A stretch of 64,000 nt of DNA from Pseudomonas sp. GTDB taxonomy: Bacteria; Pseudomonadota; Gammaproteobacteria; Pseudomonadales; Pseudomonadaceae. The number at the start of each line of letters is the position of its first letter. The first letter of the stretch is position 1. Below, in pieces: positions 56,900 through 64,000 of this stretch. The notes beneath the pieces are model-generated. The model was not told the DNA's origin. It searched no databases and was given only the letters and a program-made list of their open reading frames with translations. A program made the position numbers and the translations under genes. The stretch is from positions 1 through 64,000 of the forward strand of contig JAUYKV010000036.1 in the NCBI GenBank assembly GCA_030699825.1, read 5' to 3'.

Positions 56900-58546
56900 A
56901 TGCTGACCCTGCTCAATCTGCTGTCTGCTGTCGCCCTGCTGATCTGGGGGACCCACATCGTCCGTACCGGCATCCTGCGGGTGTACGGCTCGCACCTGCG
57001 CCAGGTGCTCAGCCACAACGTCAGCAAGCGACCCCTGGCGTTCGCCGCCGGTATCGGCGTCACCGCCCTGGTGCAGAGCAGCAACGCCACCGCGCTGCTG
57101 GTCACCTCCTTCGTCGGCCAGGGCCTGATGGCACTGCCACCGGCGCTGGCGATCATGCTCGGCGCCGACGTCGGCACGGCGCTGATGGCGCGGGTGCTGA
57201 CCTTCGACCTGAGCTGGCTGTCACCGCTGCTGATTTTCCTCGGGGTGATCTTCTTTCTCTCCCGCCGGCAAACCCGCGCCGGCCAGCTGGGCCGCGTGGG
57301 CATCGGTCTGGGCCTGATGCTGCTGGCCCTGGAGCTGATCGTCGCCGCCGCCACGCCGATCACCCAGGCAACCGGGATCAAGGTGCTGTTCGCCTCGCTG
57401 ACCGGCGATCTGCTGCTGGATGCCCTGATCGGCGCCTTGTTCGCCCTGATTTCCTACTCCAGCCTGGCGGCAGTGCTGCTCACCGCGACCCTGGCCGGCG
57501 CCGGCTTGATCAGCCTGCCGGTGGCCATCGGCCTGGTGATCGGCGCCAATATCGGCAGCGGCCTGCTGGCCTTCATGACCGCCAGCCTGCAAACCCCGGC
57601 GGGGCGCCGGGTGGCCCTCGGCAGCCTGCTGTACAAGCTGCTCGGCCTGATCCTGGTGATCCCCCTGCTCAACCCGCTGGTAAGCTGGCTGGACAGTCTC
57701 GACTGGCGCCCGGCGGAGCTGGTGATCGGCTTCCACCTGCTCTACAACAGCCTGCGCTGCGTGCTGATGCTGCCCACAGTCGGGCTGATGGCGCGCTTCT
57801 GCAACTGGCTGCTACCGGATCGACCCGACACCGGCGGCGTCGCCCGCCCGCGCCACCTCGACACTACGGCCTTGGCCACACCAAGCCTGGCGCTGGCCAA
57901 TGCGGTGCGCGAAACCCTGCGCATCGGCGACCTGATCGAGACCATGCTCAGCCATCTGCTGGAAGTGCTGCGCAGCAACCAGCCGGCGCTGAGCAAGGAG
58001 TTGCGCCGTCTGGACGACGACGTCGATGCCCTCTACAGCGCGGTCAAGCTCTACCTGGCCCAGGTACCACGCGAGGCACTCAGCGAACAGGACAGCCGAC
58101 GCTGGGCGGAGGTCATCGAACTGGCGGTCAACCTGGAGCAGGCAGGCGACATCATCGAGCGCATGCTCAGCAAGGTGCAGGACCAGAAGACCGCGCAGCG
58201 CCATTCGTTTTCCGACAGCGGCCTGGAGGAGCTGGCTGACCTGCACGGGCGACTGCTGGTCAATCTGCGCCTGGGATTGTCGGTGTTTCTCTCCGGCGAT
58301 AGCGAGAGCGCTCACCAGCTGCTCCGTGAGAAGCGCCGCTTCCGCGCCCAGGAGCGCCGTCTGGCCCACGCCCACGTCGGCCGCCTGCATCGCCAGGTGG
58401 TGCAAAGCATCGAAACCAGCTCGCTGCACCTGGAACTGATCGGCGACATGAAACGCCTCAACTCGCTGTTCTGCAGCAGCGCCTATGCGGTGCTGGACTC
58501 CAGGGAAACCGGCGCGCTGCACACGGAGGACGTGGGCGGCGAGTAG
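56900..58546 (+). CDS. Na/Pi-cotransporter II family protein with PhoU-like domain
   Basis: A 548-aa protein. Residues 1-310 are membrane-embedded with a first QSSNAT motif (TALVQSSNATALLVTSF). The second repeat reads ISYSSLAAVLLT, where the QSS Gln is replaced by Tyr. The C-terminal 200 residues are helical and PhoU-like (two LxLxELRRLDDDVDALY-type helices). Relatives import phosphate or act in phosphate-related signalling. P. aeruginosa has a similar gene (PA4292 as remembered) near recBCD. The start at 56900 follows GGGAGG. Confidence 0.85.
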   Translation: MLTLLNLLSAVALLIWGTHIVRTGILRVYGSHLRQVLSHNVSKRPLAFAAGIGVTALVQSSNATALLVTSFVGQGLMALPPALAIMLGADVGTALMARVLTFDLSWLSPLLIFLGVIFFLSRRQTRAGQLGRVGIGLGLMLLALELIVAAATPITQATGIKVLFASLTGDLLLDALIGALFALISYSSLAAVLLTATLAGAGLISLPVAIGLVIGANIGSGLLAFMTASLQTPAGRRVALGSLLYKLLGLILVIPLLNPLVSWLDSLDWRPAELVIGFHLLYNSLRCVLMLPTVGLMARFCNWLLPDRPDTGGVARPRHLDTTALATPSLALANAVRETLRIGDLIETMLSHLLEVLRSNQPALSKELRRLDDDVDALYSAVKLYLAQVPREALSEQDSRRWAEVIELAVNLEQAGDIIERMLSKVQDQKTAQRHSFSDSGLEELADLHGRLLVNLRLGLSVFLSGDSESAHQLLREKRRFRAQERRLAHAHVGRLHRQVVQSIETSSLHLELIGDMKRLNSLFCSSAYAVLDSRETGALHTEDVGGE

Positions 58547-58555
58547 CCGATAAGC

Positions 58556-58579
58556 AAAAGGCAGCCGAAGCTGCCTTTT
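58556..58579. terminator. Bidirectional terminator
   Basis: AAAAGGCAGC and GCTGCCTTTT form a 10-bp stem with a CGAA loop. The A and T tracts allow use from both sides. It sits between the converging Na/Pi and TRAP genes. Confidence 0.85.
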
Positions 58580-58597
58580 GTTGTGGAGCAGCGCTAA

Positions 58598-61201
58598 TCA
58601 GCCGCTTACGGCAACGGCCACAGGCTCGCGTCGGCGACGCTGCAACCAGACTACCAGGCCGAACAGCAGCAAACCCGGAATCCAGATCAGCTCCTTGGCC
58701 CAGCGCTCGGTCGGGGCGAGCACCTGGAGGATCTGCTGATCGAACTCCAGGCCGGCCTCGGCCGCCGGGCTGCCGAAGGTGACGCTGTCGATCAGCAGTT
58801 TGCCGTCTTCTTCATAGGTCAGCAGGCCGAGCTTCTCCATGCGCTGCTCGCCCGTCTCGCCTTCCGGCACCGGCAGCAACAGGGCGAACTCGCGGGGATC
58901 GCCCACCGCGTCCTCGCCCCGGATGCGCAGACGCAACTGGCTGCCGCCCTCGACTTCGCCCAGCGCCTGCACCAGCTGCGCCGGGGCGATGTCGCGGTAG
59001 GGGTCGTGCAGCAGATCCATCCAGAAGCCCGGACGGAACAGGGTGAAGGCGATCAGCAGCAACAGCAGGCTCTCGTACCAGCGGCTCTTGACCAGGAAAT
59101 AGCCCTGGGTGCCGGCGGCAAAGATCAGCATGGCGATGGTGGCGACGATGAAGATCAGCACGCCGTGCCAGAAGTCCACGTCGATCAGCAGCAGGTCGGT
59201 GTTGAAGATGAACAGGAACGGCAGCGCCGCGGTGCGCAGGCTGTAGTAGAAGGCCATCAACCCGGTCTTGATCGGATCGCCCTTGGATACCGCGGCGGCG
59301 GCGAACGAGGCGAGGCCCACCGGCGGGGTGACGTCGGCCATAATGCCGAAGTAGAAGACGAACAGGTGCACCGCGATCAGCGGCACGATCAACCCGTTCT
59401 GCTGCCCCAGGGCGACCACCACCGGCGCCAGCAGGCTGGACACCACGATGTAGTTGGCAGTGGTTGGCAGGCCCATGCCGAGGATCAGGCTGAGCAGCGC
59501 GGTGAGGACCAGCATCAGCAGCAGGTTGCCCATCGACAGCAGTTCGACCACGTCCGCCAGCACCAGACCGACCCCGGTCTGCGACACCGCACCGACGATG
59601 ACGCCCGCCGCCGCGGTGGCAATACCGATACCGATCATGTTGCGCGCGCCAGCGGTCATGCCTTCGCGCAGGTCGACCAGGCCATCCATGAAGCTGCCGT
59701 GCTCATGGCCGCCGTCGGTGCGCAGCCAGCTCAGCAGCGGGCGCTGGCTGAGCAGGATGAACACCAGCATCACGCTGCCCCAGAAAGCCGACAGGCCGGG
59801 GGACAGGCGCTCGATCATCAGACACCAGACCAGCACCACCACCGGCAGCAGAAAGTGCAGGCCACTGAGCAGTACCGCACGGGTCTCGGGCAGCTTTTCC
59901 AGGGGTGCTTCGGGGTCTTCCGGCGGCAGCGGCGGCACGCTGGCGGCAATCTTCAGCAGGCCGATATAGAGCGCTGCGAGCAGCACGCCGACGACCCAGC
60001 TGAAGCCTTCGCCGAGGGCCGGTTTGAGCCAGCCGAGGCCGTAGTAGACCCCGAGGGAAATACCGCTGATCAGCGCCGCACCGAAGGCCAGGCCGGTCAG
60101 ACGGCGCAGCCAGGGGTGCGCCGGGCTGTTGCGCGGCAGGGCGGTGAGGCCAAGCTTGAGCGATTCCAGGTGGACGATGTAGACCAGCGCGATATAGGAG
60201 ATCAGCGCCGGCAGGAAGGCGTGCTTGACCACGTCGACATAGGGAATGCCGACGTATTCGACCATCAGGAAGGCCGCGGCGCCCATCACCGGCGGCATGA
60301 TCTGGCCGTTGACCGAAGAAGCCACTTCTACCGCGCCGGCCTTCTCTGCGGAGAAGCCGGTGCGCTTCATCATCGGAATGGTGAAGGTGCCGGTGGTCAC
60401 CACGTTGGCGATCGATGAGCCGGAAATCAGCCCGGTCATGCCCGAAGCCACCACCGCCGCCTTGGCCGGACCGCCACGGAAATGCCCGAGCAGGCTGAAT
60501 GCCAGCTGGATGAAGTAGTGACCGGCGCCCGCGCGTTCGAGCAGGGCGCCGAACAGCACGAAGAGAAACACGAAGCTGGTGGACACGCCGAGAGCGATGC
60601 CGAACACCCCTTCGGTGGTGATCCACTGGTGGTTGGCCAGGGCAGTGAAGCTCACCCCGCGGTGTGACAGCAGGCCCGGCATATAGGGCCCCGCCAGGCT
60701 GTAGACGAGGAACAGCAGGGCGATGATCGCCAGTGGCGGGCCGAGCGCGCGGCGCGTCGCCTCGAGCAGCAGCGGAATGCCGATGCAGGCGGTCACCAGG
60801 TCAGCCGTGGTCAGGCTGCCGGGGCGCAACGCCAGATCCTGGTAGAAGATGAACAGATAGGCGGCACTGGCCGCTGCCACCAGGCCGAGGGCGACATCCA
60901 GCAGCGGCACGCGGTCGCGCGGCGAACGCTTGAACGCCGGGAAGGCGAGAAATGCCAGGAGCAGGGCAAAGGCCAGGTGAATGGCGCGGGTTTCGGTGTC
61001 GTTGAGCACGCCAATGCCAAAAACGAAGGGCAAGGGCGAGGCGATCCACAGCTGGAACAGCGACCAGAGCAGGGCCAGGCCGGCGATCACCTGGGCCATG
61101 GTGCCGACGGGGGTACGCGCGCCGACGTCCTGGGCAATCAGATCTTCGGTGGACAGTTCTTCGGTTGAGCGCTCGTAGGTTGAAAGTCGCTTGTCATGCA
61201 T
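58598..61201 (-). CDS. TRAP transporter fused permease (DctQM type) with DUF3394 tail
   Basis: An 867-aa membrane protein. An N-terminal hydrophilic stretch of about 35 residues precedes a four-helix DctQ-like part. The large DctM-like part carries GMTGLISGSSIANVVTTGTFT and GMGLPTTANYIVVSSLLAPV, both quoted whole or near 20 residues. A soluble C-terminal segment (about 715-830) of DUF3394 type contains LRLRIRGEDAVGDPREFALL. Fused permeases of this kind pair with TAXI binding proteins, found here 162 bp upstream at 61364-62329. The ligand is unknown; dicarboxylates or glutamate are common for TAXI systems. Confidence 0.88.
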   Translation of the reverse strand: MHDKRLSTYERSTEELSTEDLIAQDVGARTPVGTMAQVIAGLALLWSLFQLWIASPLPFVFGIGVLNDTETRAIHLAFALLLAFLAFPAFKRSPRDRVPLLDVALGLVAAASAAYLFIFYQDLALRPGSLTTADLVTACIGIPLLLEATRRALGPPLAIIALLFLVYSLAGPYMPGLLSHRGVSFTALANHQWITTEGVFGIALGVSTSFVFLFVLFGALLERAGAGHYFIQLAFSLLGHFRGGPAKAAVVASGMTGLISGSSIANVVTTGTFTIPMMKRTGFSAEKAGAVEVASSVNGQIMPPVMGAAAFLMVEYVGIPYVDVVKHAFLPALISYIALVYIVHLESLKLGLTALPRNSPAHPWLRRLTGLAFGAALISGISLGVYYGLGWLKPALGEGFSWVVGVLLAALYIGLLKIAASVPPLPPEDPEAPLEKLPETRAVLLSGLHFLLPVVVLVWCLMIERLSPGLSAFWGSVMLVFILLSQRPLLSWLRTDGGHEHGSFMDGLVDLREGMTAGARNMIGIGIATAAAGVIVGAVSQTGVGLVLADVVELLSMGNLLLMLVLTALLSLILGMGLPTTANYIVVSSLLAPVVVALGQQNGLIVPLIAVHLFVFYFGIMADVTPPVGLASFAAAAVSKGDPIKTGLMAFYYSLRTAALPFLFIFNTDLLLIDVDFWHGVLIFIVATIAMLIFAAGTQGYFLVKSRWYESLLLLLIAFTLFRPGFWMDLLHDPYRDIAPAQLVQALGEVEGGSQLRLRIRGEDAVGDPREFALLLPVPEGETGEQRMEKLGLLTYEEDGKLLIDSVTFGSPAAEAGLEFDQQILQVLAPTERWAKELIWIPGLLLFGLVVWLQRRRREPVAVAVSG

Positions 61202-61283
61202 GGGGCGAAACCTGCATTCGAGAAATCGGAGAACGGCAAAGCCCGCAGCCTTGCGGCACGCGGGCTTGTTTCAAGCTTAGGCG

Positions 61284-61358
61284 GTAGCCCGGATAAGCCC
61301 AGACGCAATCCGCGGAATGCAGCTGCGGATTACCCTGGTGCTTACTCAGGCTACGAGC
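61284..61358. repeat. GTAGCC repeat, copy 3
   Basis: GGTAGCCCGGATAAGCCCAG near 61282-61303 and the TCAGGCTACGAGCG end near 61345-61358 form imperfect inverted arms, with CGCAATCCGC and GCGGATTACC inside. It lies between the TAXI and permease genes. Confidence 0.5.
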
Positions 61359-61363
61359 GTGGC

Positions 61364-62329
61364 TTACATCCAGCCACGTTCCTTGTAATAACGCACGGCG
61401 CCGTCATGCAACGGCGCGGTCAGGCCGGCCTTGATCATGTCGGCTTCCTTGAGATCGGCAAACGCCGGGTGCAGACGTTTGAAGCGCTCGAGGTTGTCGA
61501 ACACCGACTTGACCAACTGGTAGACCACTTCCGGGTCGGCCTGGGCCGTGGTGGAGAGCACCGCCTTGCCGCCAATCGAGGGAGTGGGCGCAGCGTTGCC
61601 CTTGTACACCCCACCCGGGATTTCGGCCTTGGTGTAGTAGCTCTTCTCGGCCAGCAGCTTGTCGATCTCGGCGCCGCTTACCGGCACCAATACGGCGTCG
61701 GTGGTGGTGGTGGCTTCCTGGATCGCGCCATTGGGATGGCCGACGAAGTAGGTCATGGCGTCGATGTTGTTGTCGCCCAGGGCGGACGCCTGCTCGGCCG
61801 GCTTGAGCTCGGCGGACAGGGCGAATACCGACTTGTCCCAGCCCTTGACGCGCATGATTTCATCGAGGGTGTCGCGCTGCCCGGAACCCGGGTTACCGAC
61901 GTTGACGCGCTTGCCCTTGAGGTCGTCGAAGCTGGCGATCTTGGCGTCGCGGCGAGCGAGCACGGTGAACACTTCGCTCTGCAGGGAGAACAACGCACGG
62001 ATATCGCCCATCGCGCCTTCGGCCTCGAACGGTGCCACACCATTGAGCGCCTTGAACTGGTGATCCGACTGCATGATGCCGAAGTTGAACTCGCCGCTGC
62101 GCAGGCCGTTGACGTTGGCCACGCCGCCGCCACTGGCCGGGGCGTTGCACTTGATGTCGTGGGCGCCACGGTTGACGAAACGGCAGATCGACTGCCCAGC
62201 CACGTAGTAAACCCCGGTCTGACCGCCGGTGCCGATGGTGACGAATTTTTCTTCGGCCTGTGCCGTGCCACTCAGGGTGATACCCGCGAGTGCCGCCGAC
62301 AGGACCCATGCCAGGGATTTGCCTTTCAT
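61364..62329 (-). CDS. TAXI family TRAP transporter solute-binding protein
   Basis: A 321-aa periplasmic protein with signal peptide 1-25 (TAQA/EE). The mature start FVTIGTGGQTGVYYVAGQSI is the TAXI signature; ASGGGVANVNGLRSGEFNFG, NVGNPGSGQRDT and the IPGGVYKGN loop follow. It delivers ligand to the fused permease downstream. GGAGAGC precedes the start. Confidence 0.92.
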   Translation of the reverse strand: MKGKSLAWVLSAALAGITLSGTAQAEEKFVTIGTGGQTGVYYVAGQSICRFVNRGAHDIKCNAPASGGGVANVNGLRSGEFNFGIMQSDHQFKALNGVAPFEAEGAMGDIRALFSLQSEVFTVLARRDAKIASFDDLKGKRVNVGNPGSGQRDTLDEIMRVKGWDKSVFALSAELKPAEQASALGDNNIDAMTYFVGHPNGAIQEATTTTDAVLVPVSGAEIDKLLAEKSYYTKAEIPGGVYKGNAAPTPSIGGKAVLSTTAQADPEVVYQLVKSVFDNLERFKRLHPAFADLKEADMIKAGLTAPLHDGAVRYYKERGWM

Positions 62330-62687
62330 GGGAGAGCTCCTTTTTGCTTGTTGTTAAGCCGCACTAACCTCGTGGGCGGCGGCCGGAAGTGGCGAATTCT
62401 AACCGCTTGGACAAAATTTGCACGAAGCAATGCGCTTTTAGCGGGCAATCGGCTCACCATATGCACGTCCACGCAACCCTGCCCCATCAATAGATCCGCA
62501 GAACAGGCGCGCCGGTCTTGCCGGCAATTCGCCATAAAGTCGCCATGCCGTATCCGCTCTATCCGCAGGCTCTGGTCGAGCATTTGTGGGGGCAGAGGCG
62601 TAATCACTGAAGAGCGGCAAACGGCGCTGGACACAGGTGCCGGGCACAAGGAGTATTCTCGGCTATTAGCCGACCTCGACCACTGCC
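62330..62687. promoter_or_regulatory. Divergent region between the TAXI gene and the DUF5924 gene
   Basis: This 358-bp stretch has no convincing gene. The TAXI-proximal part (62340-62430) is somewhat AT-richer and probably holds its promoter. No clear operator was recognised. Confidence 0.35.
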
Positions 62688-63722
62688 ATGAGCCTACCCT
62701 TGCCCCTACTCGCACGCGGAAAAATCCAGCTGCTTCGTCTGTTCGCCCTGATCCAGCGCAATCCGGGGCTGGTGGCGATCTTCGGCTTCGCCTCGGGGCT
62801 GGCGAGCTTCCTGCTGGTCGAGCGCCAGGCCGAACTGGCCCAGGTGCTGGCCACGGTGATGCTGGTCAGCTGGCTGTGGCTGATCCTGGAAAATATCCTG
62901 CGCGCGCAAATCGCCCGCTGGTTCGGCTTCGAGTTGCCGCCGCCGCTGCTGCGCTACGCGACCCAGATGATCCACCAGGAAAGCCTGTTCTTCGTCCTGC
63001 CGTTCTTCTTCATCACCACCACCTGGAACAGCGGTCAGGCGCTGTTCAGCGGCGTGCTGGCGGTGGCCGCGCTGGTCTCGATCATTGATCCGCTGTACTA
63101 CAAGTGGCTGGCGCCGCGGCGCTGGCTGTTCCTCGCCTATCACACCCTGGCACTGTTCGCGGTCATGCTCACCGCCCTGCCGATCATCTTCAAGCTGACC
63201 ACTCCGCAGAGTTACCAACTGGCCCTGGCCACCGCGGTGATCCTGTCGTTTCCCAGCCTGATCGGGATCATCACCGTGCAGCGCTGGTGGCGCGGTGTGC
63301 TGCTGGTCGGTTTGAGCCTGGCCCTGGGCGCGACCGGCTGGCTGGCGCGCTCCTGGGTGCCGCCGGCAACGCTGTGGCTGACCGACGTCGCCGTGACCAC
63401 CGAGTTCGATGACCGCAACCGTGCGCCGGGCACCCGGCTGAAGCAGCTCAGTGCCGCGCAACTGCGCAACCAGGGCCTGTATGCCTACACCGCGATCAAC
63501 GCACCGCGCGGCCTGGACGAACGCATCTACCACGTCTGGCGCCACAACGGCCTGGCCGGCGAGCATATCGCCCTGGACATCCACGGTGGCCGCGAGAAAG
63601 GCTACCGCGCCTGGACCCACAAGCAGAACTTTCCCGCCGACCCAGTCGGCAACTGGCAGGTGCAGGTCATGACCGAGGCCGGGCAGATGATCGGCGTGTT
63701 GCGCTTCAAGGTGGTTGAGTAG
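62688..63722 (+). CDS. DUF5924 membrane protein with C-terminal DUF2914 domain
   Basis: A 344-aa protein. About seven hydrophobic helices occupy residues 20-225 (for example SLFFVLPFFFITTTWNSGQA region and LATAVILSFPSLIGI). The C-terminal 110 residues form a soluble domain (LTDVAVTTEFDDRNRAPGT, IYHVWRHNGL, GNWQVQVMTEAGQMIG) of DUF2914 type. Function unknown. It is divergent from the TAXI gene and faces the SpmB-like gene. Confidence 0.78.
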   Translation: MSLPLPLLARGKIQLLRLFALIQRNPGLVAIFGFASGLASFLLVERQAELAQVLATVMLVSWLWLILENILRAQIARWFGFELPPPLLRYATQMIHQESLFFVLPFFFITTTWNSGQALFSGVLAVAALVSIIDPLYYKWLAPRRWLFLAYHTLALFAVMLTALPIIFKLTTPQSYQLALATAVILSFPSLIGIITVQRWWRGVLLVGLSLALGATGWLARSWVPPATLWLTDVAVTTEFDDRNRAPGTRLKQLSAAQLRNQGLYAYTAINAPRGLDERIYHVWRHNGLAGEHIALDIHGGREKGYRAWTHKQNFPADPVGNWQVQVMTEAGQMIGVLRFKVVE

Positions 63723-63753
63723 CCGGCAAACTGGACCACTACCAATTGACGGT

Positions 63754-63776
63754 GGGAGGCGCTTTAGCAGCCGAGC
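63754..63776. repeat. REP-like arm
   Basis: GTGGGAGGCGCTTTAGCAGCCGA is a divergent form of the GTGGGAGGGGCTTTAGCCGC arm. It lies between two converging genes, with no partner arm. Confidence 0.4.
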
Positions 63777-63792
63777 CTGATGGCTGCGCCGC

Positions 63793-64000
63793 TCAGCCGA
63801 AGAACCAGTAGCACACGCCGATGGCGGCGAGGATCCCGGCCAGGTCGGCGAACAGCGCACAGGCCACGGCATGCCGGGCGCGCTGGATGCCGACCGCGCC
63901 GAAATACACCGCCAGCACGTAGAAGGTGGTCTCGGTACTGCCCTGCACCGTCGCCGCCAACAGGGCGGGAAAGCTGTCCACACCGAAGCTCTGCATGGTC
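63793..64000 (-). CDS. SpmB-like nucleoside-recognition (GATE) domain protein, C-terminal part
   Basis: Only the last 68 or so codons are in the window; the gene runs off the right edge. The visible part, FGVDSFPALLAATVQGSTET, then TFYVLAVYFGAVGI and GILAAIGVCYWFFG, is the conserved end of 'spore maturation protein' membrane proteins, with two hydrophobic helices. The family is common in non-sporulating proteobacteria and its substrate is unknown. Confidence 0.75.
   Translation of the reverse strand, partial: TMQSFGVDSFPALLAATVQGSTETTFYVLAVYFGAVGIQRARHAVACALFADLAGILAAIGVCYWFFG

Noticed and set aside
61196..63088. A 630-codon plus-strand open frame across the TAXI gene
   Set aside because: It is the complement of the TAXI gene and then runs out of frame into the DUF5924 gene. 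Not coding.

Overview
The window is a chromosomal segment of a high-GC gammaproteobacterium, almost certainly a Pseudomonas. Reasons: gene order gbdR-sdaB-(choline ABC transporter)-betI-betB-betA as remembered from P. aeruginosa PA5372-PA5380, the fhpR/fhp/ppyR trio, a split pntAA-pntAB-pntB, DUF2388 proteins and many Pseudomonas-type REP palindromes. No rRNA, tRNA, CRISPR array, prophage or transposase was seen.

Region 1 (336-10678) is the most unusual part: a complete one-carbon locus of anaerobe-like design. A minus-strand operon encodes a B12-binding corrinoid protein, DUF1638, a 'virulence factor' family protein, an Fe-S MetV-like protein, MetF, a pterin-dependent methyltransferase and a RACo/RamA-like reductive activator. 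The divergent plus strand carries purU, folD and an MttB/MtgB-family methyltransferase. Together they predict: methylated quaternary amine -> methyl-corrinoid -> methyl-THF -> methylene-THF -> formyl-THF -> formate. The shared intergenic region holds a perfect ANR/FNR-type box (6979-6992), suggesting low-oxygen control. A GFA protein and a SAM methyltransferase follow.

Region 2 (12153-30106) is choline and glycine betaine metabolism: two tandem near-identical GbdR-type regulators, L-serine dehydratase, three betaine/choline-type binding proteins around one ABC transporter (cbcVWX), a SulP transporter, then betI, betB and betA with two BetI-type operators. Uptake, choline oxidation and serine disposal here complement the demethylation locus of Region 1.

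Region 3 (30125-37621): a broken rpoS-like remnant, the nitric-oxide detoxification module norR/fhpR-fhp-ppyR with three NorR boxes, and the glutarate module (CoA-transferase, gcdH, LysR regulator). Region 4 (38166-47714): transhydrogenase pntAA-pntAB-pntB, paired DUF1127 genes, paired DUF2388 genes with a DUF4105 protein, a second GFA protein, an AEC permease and a class-I glutamine-amidotransferase-like hydrolase. Region 5 (47830-58546): recC-recB-recD, with a REP arm read through inside recC, and a Na/Pi-cotransporter-family protein. Region 6 (58598-64000): a fused TRAP permease with its TAXI binding protein, a DUF5924 membrane protein and the C-terminus of an SpmB-like protein cut by the right edge.

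Starts were moved from the longest open frame where a ribosome-binding site or family alignment argued for it. Product names rest on recognition of family sequences by eye. No database search was possible.
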